Below are positions 22,901 to 30,541 of a DNA stretch of 32,926 nucleotides, piece after piece. The translations under genes were made by a program, and so were the position numbers. Each line of letters opens with the position of its first letter. Positions within the stretch are counted from its first letter, which is position 1. Origin of the DNA: a virus; IMG/VR virus record IMGVR_UViG_3300021090_000076, positions 1 through 32,926 of that record; one strand, given 5' to 3'. The notes below the pieces were generated by a model. The model worked only from the letters and a program-made list of their open reading frames with translations. It did not search any database and was not told where the DNA came from.

Positions 22901-24354
22901 ATAAAAGATTTCAGTTGCGCGGGATCGCGCTCGCGCAGCTTCGCCGCCGTGGCGGCTTGGCTCAGCTGGGTAAGCGCTTCGTGCGACGCTTCGGCGTGAC
23001 GTAGCTTTCGGTCGTCTACTTCCTTGTCCCCCAGCCAAGTGCTGAGTCCCGCTACCGTGCCGCCCGTTAGGCCCCCTACTAATGCGCCCTGCATCGCAGC
23101 CTCGCCTACCCCCTCCAGCACTTTCTGCGAGGGATCAACCCCCAGCATAGCGAGGTTCGCGCCGAGTTGTTCTACGGGCGACTGGATACCCTCAGTGCCC
23201 GCTTCGACAAGGGCACCCTTCCCCGCTGCTTTCAGCACTTTTTTGTGTTGGGTGAACGCTTCCGCAACGAAGCGCCCTGCGGCTACGTTCACCGCCGCGT
23301 CGGCAAGACCAGCGATCACGCCCGCCGTCTCCCCCACCTCGGCGGCGGCTTTCACCTTGGCCGCCTCAGGGCTAAAACCCTGGGTGATTAGTTCCGCGTA
23401 CCGAGGGGACTCTTCCGGCTTGGCCGCCAGCTTTGCCGTCGCTTCCTCTGTGGTCTGGAGTTTCTGCATGGAGTAGCCTACCGCACCTTCGCCCGCCGCC
23501 CCAGTCATGGCCGCCGCTTTTGTTGTCGCCGCCTTCACCGCGTCGGAAACAAAGGCGTCCTTCGCGGCGCCCGCAAGCCCCTGCTTTTCCGCCTCAGCCA
23601 GCGCCGATGTTTGTGCGCCCCGCGCGGCCCCCCGAGTAACGAGAACAGTCAGCGCCAGCGCGACCGTGGTAGGCAGCGAACGCATGGCGTCACCGAGAAC
23701 TTTCACAGGAGACAGATACGCCGCCTTCTCGGTATCCGTCGTGGCATACTCAAGCCCCGCGTACCTGTCCGGTGCGTCGCGTATCACGTCAGTGCTCGCC
23801 CCCTGCAGGTTGCGCGCAAAGCGCCCCATTGCGCCCGCTGCGTTTTCTTCGCGGAAGCGCTTCAACCCTTCAGGATCGTTCTTGTAGAGTACCGCTGCTT
23901 CTTGATCCGAAGTCACGAAGCCAAGGGCGGAACCCGCTGTAGCGGTTAAGTCTACCGCGGTAGCTGTGAGGGAGAGTACTCCTGAAGCGAGGCTACGCCT
24001 CGCGTAGCCAAAGGCATCCTCAAGGTGTTTCATCCCGTCGGTATCATCGCTCACCAACGCCGCAAGGTTCGCGTCGGTCAACGCCGATGCGGTCTTCGGG
24101 TGAGATTGTACGAGGCTGGGAAGGTCGATGTCTTGCATCTTCGCACGGCGCTCGGCCTCGACCTTCACCGCGGGGTCAGTGGCAATCAGTAGGGGATCGA
24201 AGCCTGTCTTGCGTGATATGGCGTTGTAACGCGCCATTTCGTCAGGGTTCTGGGTGATTGCCTGGTGCATCGACGCCGTAGCGCGGATGCTTGTTTGGTC
24301 TTCCTGCTCTTGCTTGAACTGAATCAGCGCTGCATCCAAAGCGTCATCTGCCAC
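13978..24354 (-). CDS. Giant polyvalent internal virion protein (3458 aa)
   Basis: A 10.4-kb gene, GTG start with GGAGG ahead. Recognisable parts, in order: alanine-rich hydrophobic N-terminal stretches (about 121-150, 225-245, 415-435); a ParB-like fold with EGQHRARALRLLG (771-783); a domain starting VVHFS (968-972) and containing GTGIKGAEARRL, of the kind filed as ART-like in phage polyvalent proteins; a GRGGSGVYKALL segment near 1225; the paired IEEVQSDW (to 1805) and LISWTTGGQQTHRW (from ~2031) motifs of large phage polyvalent proteins; a zinc-metallopeptidase HETGH (2226-2230) with RGFEAYLFEG near 2285; long helical arrays; and a membrane-active C-terminal part (VIVVLPAVLTAMIF, about 3315-3330). 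Large proteins of this sort sit in the capsid and enter the host with DNA. Residue positions of the less obvious segments are approximate. Confidence 0.85.
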   Translation of the reverse strand: MADDALDAALIQFKQEQEDQTSIRATASMHQAITQNPDEMARYNAISRKTGFDPLLIATDPAVKVEAERRAKMQDIDLPSLVQSHPKTASALTDANLAALVSDDTDGMKHLEDAFGYARRSLASGVLSLTATAVDLTATAGSALGFVTSDQEAAVLYKNDPEGLKRFREENAAGAMGRFARNLQGASTDVIRDAPDRYAGLEYATTDTEKAAYLSPVKVLGDAMRSLPTTVALALTVLVTRGAARGAQTSALAEAEKQGLAGAAKDAFVSDAVKAATTKAAAMTGAAGEGAVGYSMQKLQTTEEATAKLAAKPEESPRYAELITQGFSPEAAKVKAAAEVGETAGVIAGLADAAVNVAAGRFVAEAFTQHKKVLKAAGKGALVEAGTEGIQSPVEQLGANLAMLGVDPSQKVLEGVGEAAMQGALVGGLTGGTVAGLSTWLGDKEVDDRKLRHAEASHEALTQLSQAATAAKLRERDPAQLKSFIKTLAEESDLKEVFVEGNALHNALAQASIEVQQKFAQDMPEIVSQIGDAASLDGFVRVPIEDYLAHIAGSELAPAIEPSAKLEAGGMTLTEMQEETKGQTERMKAEADQLLAEKEQDAEFQVDAKQVFDTLYSRIEGAQRFTPDANKKYAALQQAYFITRAQKLGVKPSELLAQFDIKVQAERTGGAELEQQKVDKAISDFQGLTLREAREDVSVQAASAFADQPFEITPGVVEVSFDDVALQDSAELNSPEGRGRIAALAEEIKASGEITPLTVARPVGKQAYVAEGQHRARALRLLGYNSAPAYVATETSPASSDYGFRRRAKVRKATLDDFKPNSVKDLLRKADWAIMTAENPNAQQLSPEENAQRSAELKADLDAMGVQYLDVQGKYGNVENLVAITGITREQANELGSKYGQQAVLTRDGFVNADGTVNSAKSVTVHAKAPSDFYSTIPSTGATFAVEIDFGKTLPASDERVGSVTVEVVHFSRAPRSSLSGRMYGTGIKGAEARRLGDPNARPKIGQRVSFYVDEGQGVRPEPGVGAFRHELTLDNVYDGAKNPLGFPSEPNAFEAAVVEAGFDGYYIKEGFGNQGVGVLLGDATRDVEVDIPPRATEYAQALNEVAETLPPTGKLEQQDLADLRKLWAMYAASETAAQYGTTQVKAFADDAPGLQRALSDTLDAVMQGMVDTSVKNITKRHEGTQRLPAGGFAYEIVSGNSSAAVYLDMADRSMQIDITRWGEGRGGSGVYKALLDFAQANGFVFHGDAQGISVAGIKRRLENLLSHALQSGDTSYMRLHPKQIDFMEQETGLKINWTDDSKNNVEQMLNASYNLANLDIPELKNVYFDFTQREFIARDTGAPADLAGLVAKARRNPDQVRREGAPGLASAKRTVFANTLLSAKGETRRTVFAEMARLSLEQLPGAERLLYQSEPPGERPPFYSALTRAFEETKLAKASPDQWLGTLKSLTQKGVKPMEIEYTGLQEWLEVRKDKADSWHVVGEDSVTYRALPATDPKPEAPTRADVRLYQPSKVVTKEEITDFLKENAVTVEPRVYGGEGTVAEFDFTFGQWETEEPDEDWLREHAQDRVRSMGEDELRSGLEGIADEDGSIDTAVEAVGGYINESGPGQSAQKTEGTRGYKLFEKLVEGAFEQERESYWGDSDSPQNSSVEVEAGGRTFNFTWSNSYGEHYLYAHESNKSVEVSGRNIDGADIESAIREFLDNEYGLSEVDDEEAPKFESYKLSGGENYRERLLLNKSHKGETFSYTNHFGDDNIIGHSRVDDREVPLEAIEKEFPELAARMKAEGRTAAKVYFIEEVQSDWAQQGRDRPEVAKRYAADELVLDEAATAESGAEALAQIRVSRINNRSGYTHTRDKGLVKDQVEFWHLHTEDDLNAYPGEMFTTKEAAEQGKLRIAEAEWIIKAPDQVFRIARSHYPDLADAMEYIQRAKTVMIPGEMTAFELARKHEALQRKLDAKHREGIKEREANGQSEAWYELRSEESAIQDEVTALERTKPVTPGAFVESTDAWVGLVMKDAIHQAAKGGFDLISWTTGGQQTHRWSYGLRKQVDEIVWEKSEDGKIHIIAMKGASERANTNYGENDLSAAIGKTMAKRIIEDPNQSGHIKGVDIVVADLGMTKFYGDTAGLDPSGKPAILAKVANQVAKKLGGGQVIGLKTNPGFGKLSDKGKENALNVQPTLEVTPQMREIALQGQPLFQKNRGTFNPDTLTISLLKDADLTTFLHETGHFFLETEAALASDPRATPEMRDDFTKVLNWFGVKDLTEWNALSFEQKRSHHEKFARGFEAYLFEGKAPSNDLRSIFASFKTWLLHVYRTITNLNVELTDEVRGVFDRMLASEEAIATVQRRTGMTEAMIEAANSKDKAAYLALHLAAGDDAGDDLQRRSLRDMKWLSNAKSQELKKLQREASSKRKEVRAEVTAEVNAEPINQARAFLRKGTTTGPDGESIQAAEGFRLNRGIVAELYPETMLARPDISKLRGMTEADGLHPDLVADMFGFRSGDALIRELIDGENPKDKITGLIDQRMLERYGDMVDDRAVEDAANEAVHNEARARFMATGLKMLSNSKLPASQIQKAATDAADQAIAAKKVRDLHPAQYIAAETKASKEVLKKAAKDVQAAQRAQRSALLNNRLAKAAQDAQEEVRKGVDHMTRTQKAAAQKNMRGEYLIQLNELLARFDLRKSTALKEIDQKRTPLAEWLAAESERISAVMPDIPAWILNEANRTSYKEMTVEEFRGLVDAIKQLEMLARREETQYQAIRGMKFKEERTALLERIRQFHPEAFALDGEPLGMSPKFVKHFKDKVGDLGDKFMGEFLNAETLVNLLEGGEFGLAHESLLGRMSKRADWKATRIGDIYSKMAPLFGQYSVKERYDFARKDIGTPIGMSLTRENALVVALLHGNAEGRERLANYGWSEKKQEDIVNLLDERDMTLAQGIWDLFDNDLWPELKELNDRTRGKSPPKVEAVEVKHQGKKYRGGYFRLKYDTNLDERAQRLDEGAAVKELLGGGMGMSAKTGQGASTERKQNVTMRPRLDLGVFAEAVSETVHDIAYREAVADTMRMLNDVRVQNTIKTAAGTPAYRALVTRVREIAAPPRNPSGFVEKTLSVARKNTVVTLMSGVSTALQNFTGFVSATARVNPGRLAKEIALFYSPKMKERYDFALSQSEYMRNRHSSFDRDLQNDVKKMTVGKGVLDYLPDTSSWLILMSTVDKGTSVPVWNAAFSEGMKKFENDTSKAVDYADHTVRQSQGSGRELDVAQVMSGHGGYGQLKKVFTMFYSYFNSQLGMLVRSGVISKHELKTNPSLAVARFTKDFMVIVVLPAVLTAMIFKKDDPDEDPEKWLGKYSRAIAAYGLAMVPLVRDVGTFTWAQFDSDVKNYGLKLTPVQSAFEGVGRGTKSLYDVATGEGDDKDLKSIIMGTSFAIGLPGKQISDTTMGAKAWLEGEAGPEAAVVGPPRK

Positions 24355-24372
24355 GGTGCATCCTCCAGAAAG

Positions 24373-26403
24373 TTATTTTGCGGCTTCCGCTGCTTTCATC
24401 TTGCGGTAGATGACCATTCTATCATCATCGCTTAGATTGCGCAGGCCGAGTTTTGCCGCCTTGGCGTCGATCTTTGCCGCCTCGTCAGCGGGGAGGGCAT
24501 ACCCTTGGGGAAGGGCCGCGCCTGGAACTTGTGCAGTGTTGGTACCAAATAGGAAGCCGGGTTTCTCGGCGGGGTAGGTCATGGCGAACTTCGTGATGAT
24601 GTTCTGCTTGTCCTTTTCAATGCTCAGACCTGGTTCGCCCGAAGCGCGGCGGCGCCCGATCTCCGCCTCGACGGCAAGGCGAATCTGGTGCTTGCGACCA
24701 GCAGCAGCGGACTTCGACACCCCCTTCATAAAGGGTTCAACCGTAGCTTCGAACAGATCAGCGTCTACCCGCGCGGCGGTGAACTTCTCCGGGTTGGTCA
24801 GATATTCTTGCTTGCGGCGCAGCAGATCGTCCACCCATTTCTTGCCGAGGTCGGGCGTAAGTGACATGATCGTGGCGGCATCGAAGTCCTTCAGCACATC
24901 GGGCGATGACATGAGCCGGTCGTACTGCTCGCGCGCTGCCGGGGATGCCTGCGCCATCTTGTCTTGGTCGCCCTGAGCACCTTCGATGTACGAACGCGCA
25001 GAAACGCGCCTACCCCCGAGAAGAGATAAGTCCTGCGGCGTGAGGTCACCTATCGACTTGATCCTGCCCGCATCAACTCTTTGCTGGATGTTCAGCAAAG
25101 CGTTCTCTTCCGTTTGACTCCGCGCGGTCTTCAAATCAGTGAACCACTGCCCCGCTTTTTCACGTGCGGCGTTGACTTGTTCAGGCGTGGCGTTCGGATT
25201 ATCCGCTCGGGCGATCCTCACGGCCATCTCTTCGGCTTCCAGTCGTGATGGCTCGACTACTCCACCACCGACAGCGAACGTCTTGCGCTTGTCTTCAACC
25301 GAAGCGCGCGTATCCTTCGGCACGAACTCGATCCACGATTTCACCGGAACGTTCGGGTCTTTCTTGTTTTCGCGCTCAGACTTCAGCGCTTGCAACTCGG
25401 CGTCCGCCAGTGCCTTCGGGCCGATCTCGTAGGCCGCCCAAGCCTTCTCGACATTCCCGCTGTACCTTTTCGTGAGATCGTTAAACCGGGTACGGTCCTC
25501 CTTTGTACCAGCCCCGAGGATCGCCACCGCTCGGTCGTAATCGGTAGGCATGACGCGATGCTTCATCGCATTCGACACCTTCTCCGCGGTAACAAGGGCA
25601 ATCTCCTGCCCCCGCGCGTGCCCCACCGCATCGCTCAATGACTGAGCCATTCGCGCCGGCATGATGTCCTTGTACTCTTTCAGGTACTCCTCCGCCGATT
25701 TGGCATCCCCCGCGGCCAAGGCCCCCCTTGCAGCAGAGTCAACCCCTTCGGCAACGGCTTCCTGTTTAGCCGCTTCAACGTCCACGTTTCCTCTGCGCTC
25801 CGCCTCGCGTCCTGTAGCTTCGCTTATGCGCTGCAGCGCCCCCGCCACAGCGACTGGGTTGTTCCAGTTCGCGCCAGCGTTGATTGCCTCGGTCTTCACG
25901 GTATTGGCGTGCGCCTGGCTGAAGTAGTCGTCCGTTTCCTTCAGCGAATGCGTCAATAGACCCGCTTGGAAGTCGAGCCTCATGCGCCCTAGCGCGGCGT
26001 TGTACTGCTCCTTCGCGTGTCCTGTCAGCTTCGCCCCGTTTCTCTCTCCGAGGGTTTCGAATTGCGTGTTATAGCTGTCGTAGAAATTCTCTCCATTCGC
26101 CCCCGGTTGCACGACGGCGGAGGAGCGCTGGTACAGATACCCTCCTTTCTTTCCTTCGGAGGGCTGGCCCATGCGGAGTTCAAGTTGGCCGCTCAGCGTT
26201 TTGTTGATCGCTTCGTCCGCCTGCGCTTTTTCGAGGCGGCGCTGTTCCTGATCCGCCTGTTGTTTGATGTTGGCGCCAAAGCCCGCAACCTGCTGGCCTA
26301 CCTGCTGGAGCGCTCGCCCGAATATCCCTGATTCGTGCTGAGCCACAGCCATAGATGGCTGGGGTATGAGTCGTGCCCTATCAACATCCGGTATGACTGC
26401 CAT
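24373..26403 (-). CDS. Internal virion protein, 676 aa
   Basis: Mostly helical, charged protein beginning MAVIPDVDRARLIPQPSMAV, placed between the gp14-like gene and the giant virion gene where T7-like phages encode internal core proteins (gp15/gp16). Residues 303-335 (DLTKRYSGNVEKAWAAYEIG is the core) look like the C-terminal end of a soluble lytic transglycosylase domain, normally RYxGDxxKALAAYNAGP, but no catalytic Glu region is present ahead of it. It is probably an ejection or core protein. GGAG precedes the ATG. It is followed closely by the giant gene. Confidence 0.75.
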   Translation of the reverse strand: MAVIPDVDRARLIPQPSMAVAQHESGIFGRALQQVGQQVAGFGANIKQQADQEQRRLEKAQADEAINKTLSGQLELRMGQPSEGKKGGYLYQRSSAVVQPGANGENFYDSYNTQFETLGERNGAKLTGHAKEQYNAALGRMRLDFQAGLLTHSLKETDDYFSQAHANTVKTEAINAGANWNNPVAVAGALQRISEATGREAERRGNVDVEAAKQEAVAEGVDSAARGALAAGDAKSAEEYLKEYKDIMPARMAQSLSDAVGHARGQEIALVTAEKVSNAMKHRVMPTDYDRAVAILGAGTKEDRTRFNDLTKRYSGNVEKAWAAYEIGPKALADAELQALKSERENKKDPNVPVKSWIEFVPKDTRASVEDKRKTFAVGGGVVEPSRLEAEEMAVRIARADNPNATPEQVNAAREKAGQWFTDLKTARSQTEENALLNIQQRVDAGRIKSIGDLTPQDLSLLGGRRVSARSYIEGAQGDQDKMAQASPAAREQYDRLMSSPDVLKDFDAATIMSLTPDLGKKWVDDLLRRKQEYLTNPEKFTAARVDADLFEATVEPFMKGVSKSAAAGRKHQIRLAVEAEIGRRRASGEPGLSIEKDKQNIITKFAMTYPAEKPGFLFGTNTAQVPGAALPQGYALPADEAAKIDAKAAKLGLRNLSDDDRMVIYRKMKAAEAAK

Positions 26404-26405
26404 TT

Positions 26406-26885
26406 TTAACTCCCACCCATACCGCCGCCCATGCTGCCTAGCATGGACCCGATACCGGATACTGAGGACCCAATGGCGGACCAGCGCGCAGCTTGCGCGT
26501 GGGCACGTCCTTCATATCTGCGAATTTCAGCCTGGTAATTCATGTCTTGTGCCTTCGACTCAGCATCGTACCTGCGCGTCGCAGCAGCGAGGCTACCCTC
26601 CGCGGCGTTCCTACCGATTATGTTGAGTACCGTGGGGTCCACCACGCTAGCTCCGCTCGCGCCCGCCACTGCAATAATGCGCGACTGGATCAGCCGCGCT
26701 TTGCGCAGTTCCTCCTCGCCCATAAATTGCCCCTGAGCGCGCAGTTGCGCAGCATTGCGGTCAAGCTGCCCCGCTTGCGCCTCGGCGGAGGCTTGTGCAG
26801 AGCGGCCCTCGAGATACGTGCCCGTGGAGCCAACGTTTGTGCCGACGCTCTGAACAATACCCCCTACCATTCCCATACTACTCAT
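26406..26885 (-). CDS. gp14-like internal virion protein
   Basis: 159 aa. Gly/Ser-rich hydrophobic ends (MSSMGMVGGIVQSVGTNVGS; IGSMLGSMGGGMGGS) flank a helical core with ARLIQSRIIAVAGASGASVV and GRNAAEGSLAAATRRYDAES. This is the pattern of T7 gp14-like proteins of podoviruses, which leave the virion first and form a channel in the host outer membrane. Position between the gp13-type gene and the large internal protein supports it. GGAGG lies eight bases ahead of the ATG. Confidence 0.8.
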   Translation of the reverse strand: MSSMGMVGGIVQSVGTNVGSTGTYLEGRSAQASAEAQAGQLDRNAAQLRAQGQFMGEEELRKARLIQSRIIAVAGASGASVVDPTVLNIIGRNAAEGSLAAATRRYDAESKAQDMNYQAEIRRYEGRAHAQAARWSAIGSSVSGIGSMLGSMGGGMGGS

Positions 26886-27234
26886 ATTGGTAAACCTCCT
26901 CCCCCCAGAATGAGGTGCCTACATGCGCAAAGCCAACGTGGCGAATGAAAGCATCTGCTGTAGGCTCGCCTACTGTTGCGTATGCTACCACACCGTGGTG
27001 CTCGGCGAGCGCTTTTCGCAACAGGCGAATGCCCTGCACGATGGCCCTCTTTTGATTCCTCGCCACAGCGCTTAATTCCGAAAAGCAAACGGGTTCGCCA
27101 TTGGCGAATCGGATGCCATAAAGCGCTTCCAGCGTGCCGTCTACTTCCATCACAAAAGCCTTGCATGAGTACGGCGGCAGGCCGCCAAACCATCGCTGCA
27201 GGTCTTCTTCCGTGGCGGGTCTACAGCTTGTCAT
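26878..27234 (-). CDS. GNAT-like protein in the T7 gp13 position (DUF2833-like)
   Basis: 118 aa, MTSCRPATEEDLQRWFGGLP at the start. The sequence pattern (PPYSCKAFVMEVDGTLEALY, then an R-N-Q-K-R pyrophosphate-loop-like stretch and AFIRHVGFAHVGTSFWGEEVYQ) suits a small acetyltransferase fold. In T7-like phages the equivalent gene encodes an internal virion protein needed for assembly. It overlaps the tail-tube gene by 14 bases and the gp14-like gene by eight. Catalytic activity is uncertain. Confidence 0.7.
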   Translation of the reverse strand: MTSCRPATEEDLQRWFGGLPPYSCKAFVMEVDGTLEALYGIRFANGEPVCFSELSAVARNQKRAIVQGIRLLRKALAEHHGVVAYATVGEPTADAFIRHVGFAHVGTSFWGEEVYQYE

Positions 27235-29884
27235 TTGTCTTGATGCTGATTATAGCCGCGAGGACGGTACATGGGCGCGGCGCCTGCGCTTCGAGGCACA
27301 GCCGTTCGTCGGTGCTATACGCGCCGTTGAATTCCAGCGATTCCTTGTCGTAGGATTCCCAGACGGTATCCGCCGGCGTGACCTCCCCATCCTCGACCAA
27401 TGGGAGATCGTCTAACTCATCAAAGCTCCGGCCATGCCGTAGGCCCAAGTAGTGGGTGTTTGCGAGGATCAGCGCGAGGTGATCTACCCTCTTCGTTTGC
27501 GCCAGCGCGGTACCCCCCTGCGCGGCGTGTGCGAGCTTCACGCTTTTAAATCTCGCACGGTAAGTCAGTCCGACCATCGCCTGGGTGACCGGAGCAAGTA
27601 GGGCAACCTCCCCGGCGGCGGAGACGGTGAAGGTACCGAGGTCTTTTCCGTCGGCCCAGCATACGACCGCCTTCCCCTTCAAATGTAAAAGGCCTGTGAG
27701 AGTCGCGCTTGGTGCAAAGTTGGTGATCTTGATATACGAGTCGGCCTGCTCATTCGCCAGTCCGCCGACGCAGCTGGCGTCGTGCGCCCACTTCTCCAAG
27801 TAGCGCACTGGGGTGCCGTTGACTACGCGCTGCACGACGTAATACACGTCATCCTGCTGCGCCGCGGGGAGGACAACCACGTCCTCAACAAGGCCGTCTG
27901 TCTCGACCAGCACCCAAGCATTAACATCCTCCAGCGGGTCGCGTACAAGCACGGCCACCTTACCGTCGCCACGCACGCAATGCAACCTCGTGTCGGGGTT
28001 GCGCTGCACTGCCATGCGCACGATGCTTGGCATCGCTATGTCGGGGCACATGGCTGACTCTTCTGTGGCCGCATGATTTCCGCTCGGAGCTGGAGACAGT
28101 GAGTAGACCCTGTGGCCCGATCTATCGACGAACATGACATTCTCGTCTACCTTGACAGCATCCACGTTTGCCGAACCACGGGAGGTGTACGCCTTGATGT
28201 TGAAATTCGTCGGGGTGATCGGCTCATCCAAAGACGACGAGCGCACCGAATGCTCGGCTCCCCCGCCGCCGAGAACCAACCTTGAAACGCTAACGGCCCA
28301 CTTAATGCCGTCTACCGGCCCAGAACCTAGGGACCTGATAATCGGCCCTGCGTCGCCCTCGAAGTCAATATCAAATGATTGAAAGCTGTCAGTAACGCTT
28401 AACCATGCCGTTGATTTTCCAGACCATCCGAGGCGCCCCTCGTGTAAGGCCACCGCTGAGGGGAATCCCCTGTGGTTAGACCACGCTCCCTCCGCCCACT
28501 CGACGGTGGGTTCCAGACTGCCTAACGCGCGCACAATGTTACCTGTCACAATGGTGGGGCTGGTGTACCCAGTGATTCGTACCGCGCCCGTGGTGGTGCC
28601 GTTGGCGTAGGTAACGGCGAGGGCCGCTGCACCCGAGGTATAACCCCCCGTCTTAAAGCCAATACGATAATAAACAATCTGATTGTCAAGGGCATCATTG
28701 AAGCTGATAGTGCCGTTTGTAGCGTACGTTGTGGTGGTGTCTTCCCACAGTCCAGGCTCACCAAGGGAGCGTTGCAGAGTCAGCGTGCCTACCCATACGC
28801 CTGAGCGCACTATGGTAAAGGCTCTCGATGCCCCTGTGCCAAACACCCGTATGTGACTTGTGTACGTGTCCTGCGCTATCAGATTCGCGGATACCTGCTG
28901 GCCTTGTGTGGTCATACTATACAGAGCGCCTACCTGCTGCTGCTTGAATACCGGGCGCGTCGCCGTTAGCGTAGCGGGGCCTACAAGAGCGCTTGGCGTC
29001 AGCGTTGTCGGCGTTACGTTGATCGTGAGGAAAGGGCCGTCGTAGGTCACATAGTCCACAACTCCCCAGCCGTTGCCCGCCCGGCGTTCTATGCGTTGCT
29101 GCCTAACCCCTGCGCAAGCGACAAACAGCACATCGCCTGATTGATCAACCCTTATGTCTCTCAGATGCGCTTCCGTCGTCCACGGCGTGGATACTTCCAA
29201 AACCCCGGCGTAAATAGTGACGGAATCCACAAGCCCAGGATATGCGTCTGCGTTCATTACCTGAACATAAAAGTCGCCCGTGGGGGCGAAAGCCAGCGTC
29301 GTAGTCCCCGGCTTGCACGACGTATCCGAAACGTATTCCTGCCCGGCCAACGTACTGCCGATGCGCACCACGCAGTCGCCCGAGGTAACCTTCACACTGA
29401 TCGCATGAGCGACGCCGTAGTCAACTGGGTCAACAGCAACAAGTTGATATCGAATAGCTTGGTTGGTTCCATCCCCCGTAAGCGACATGCTGCCGCTTGA
29501 CCATACCGAAGTGCAGCCAGCTTCATCAGCATCCGTCCAACTGGTGAGGTCCGTTGTAAATAGGCCATTGGTGATCGCTGTCAGAACTGTCGGAAAGGTA
29601 ACCAAGGCGTCATTTACCCAGAAGCGCGCAAAGCCAGGGATGAGTTCTACCAAAGCGGTGTCGTCCACCGCGAAGACGAATGGGAGATACCGAGCCACCG
29701 AGTTGTTGCGCGTGCTACCCACATAGCCCATACCGGGGCGAAGCGACATCGGCCCCAGTTTCTTCGGCATCCAATTGGTTTGCTCCTCCGCAGAAAGGGC
29801 CACGCGCTGCACGTCCACGCGAGCAAGCGCGTGGGGGCTTATGACGCCCCTGTTGAATGCGGTTAGAGGAACATTTTGGCGCAT
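27221..29884 (-). CDS. Tail tubular protein B-like (T7 gp12-like nozzle protein)
   Basis: 887 aa, MRQNVPLTAFNRGVISPHAL at the start. The opening (FNRGVISP, later EEQTNWMPKKLGPMSLRPGM) is the standard beginning of podovirus nozzle proteins, which form the tip of the short tail and bind tail spikes. The body is beta-rich with many propeller-like repeats. It follows the gp11-like adaptor on the transcript. A weak ribosome site precedes the ATG, suggesting coupling to the upstream gene. Confidence 0.88.
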   Translation of the reverse strand: MRQNVPLTAFNRGVISPHALARVDVQRVALSAEEQTNWMPKKLGPMSLRPGMGYVGSTRNNSVARYLPFVFAVDDTALVELIPGFARFWVNDALVTFPTVLTAITNGLFTTDLTSWTDADEAGCTSVWSSGSMSLTGDGTNQAIRYQLVAVDPVDYGVAHAISVKVTSGDCVVRIGSTLAGQEYVSDTSCKPGTTTLAFAPTGDFYVQVMNADAYPGLVDSVTIYAGVLEVSTPWTTEAHLRDIRVDQSGDVLFVACAGVRQQRIERRAGNGWGVVDYVTYDGPFLTINVTPTTLTPSALVGPATLTATRPVFKQQQVGALYSMTTQGQQVSANLIAQDTYTSHIRVFGTGASRAFTIVRSGVWVGTLTLQRSLGEPGLWEDTTTTYATNGTISFNDALDNQIVYYRIGFKTGGYTSGAAALAVTYANGTTTGAVRITGYTSPTIVTGNIVRALGSLEPTVEWAEGAWSNHRGFPSAVALHEGRLGWSGKSTAWLSVTDSFQSFDIDFEGDAGPIIRSLGSGPVDGIKWAVSVSRLVLGGGGAEHSVRSSSLDEPITPTNFNIKAYTSRGSANVDAVKVDENVMFVDRSGHRVYSLSPAPSGNHAATEESAMCPDIAMPSIVRMAVQRNPDTRLHCVRGDGKVAVLVRDPLEDVNAWVLVETDGLVEDVVVLPAAQQDDVYYVVQRVVNGTPVRYLEKWAHDASCVGGLANEQADSYIKITNFAPSATLTGLLHLKGKAVVCWADGKDLGTFTVSAAGEVALLAPVTQAMVGLTYRARFKSVKLAHAAQGGTALAQTKRVDHLALILANTHYLGLRHGRSFDELDDLPLVEDGEVTPADTVWESYDKESLEFNGAYSTDERLCLEAQAPRPCTVLAAIISIKTNDKL

Positions 29885-29890
29885 CTGGCT

Positions 29891-30535
29891 TTAACCCAGT
29901 AACGAGTTTCCATTCGTTCGGCCCCCGAAGGGCTGGTTTCCCCTACGAGAAGATGCCCATCCCCCCTCCGGTAGGAACTTGGTCGGCCCGGCCATCGCAT
30001 CCTTCGATAGCGAGTTCTTTAACAGTTGGGCGACATCTTTCTTCAACCCCTCTTTATCCGTAGCGTTGCCTTGGATGCGCCCGCTTGCCCGGAGCGCCGC
30101 CGATCCAGCGGTGTAATCCGCGAAAGATTCCGGCCAGAGCGATAAGTCGTTACCGTAGCTGGCGCCGTTGGACACGTACTCGATGTATATATCCTGCAAG
30201 GAGGCAAACCACTGGCCCGCCTCTTCCTGGTATTGCAGCAGTGGCGTTTGACAAAACTCGTCGGAGTAGACGCCAACAAGGCGGATGAAGTCCGTCGGCT
30301 TGTCGAAGGCATACTTATGCCCGAACGCCGGAGTCACGTCGGGGTTGTAGGTCAACTTCAACGTGCGCTTCGCGAACTTCCACTGCCCTGCTTCCAGGCA
30401 GGCATTCACAAGGCCTTCATTCCAGATATCGTCGAGTACGCGCCGGGGTTCCCTGTTTTCTGCAAGGGACGCCAGCTTACGCTCGCCGAGGTGCTGGGTC
30501 AGCGCCTTGTTGAAAATGCCTAACTTGGTGGCCAT
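29891..30535 (-). CDS. Tail tubular protein A-like (T7 gp11-like adaptor)
   Basis: 214 aa, MATKLGIFNKALTQHLGERK at the start. NKAL...LGER near the N-terminus, EPRRVLDDIWNEGLVNACLE, and GQWKFAKRTLKLTYN are the usual features of podovirus gp11-type adaptors, which join portal to nozzle. The C-terminal part ends in a Gly/Asn-rich tail (RRGNQPFGGRTNGNSLLG). The gene lies between a small structural gene and the nozzle gene, as expected. Confidence 0.88.
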   Translation of the reverse strand: MATKLGIFNKALTQHLGERKLASLAENREPRRVLDDIWNEGLVNACLEAGQWKFAKRTLKLTYNPDVTPAFGHKYAFDKPTDFIRLVGVYSDEFCQTPLLQYQEEAGQWFASLQDIYIEYVSNGASYGNDLSLWPESFADYTAGSAALRASGRIQGNATDKEGLKKDVAQLLKNSLSKDAMAGPTKFLPEGGWASSRRGNQPFGGRTNGNSLLG

Positions 30536-30541
30536 GATAGC

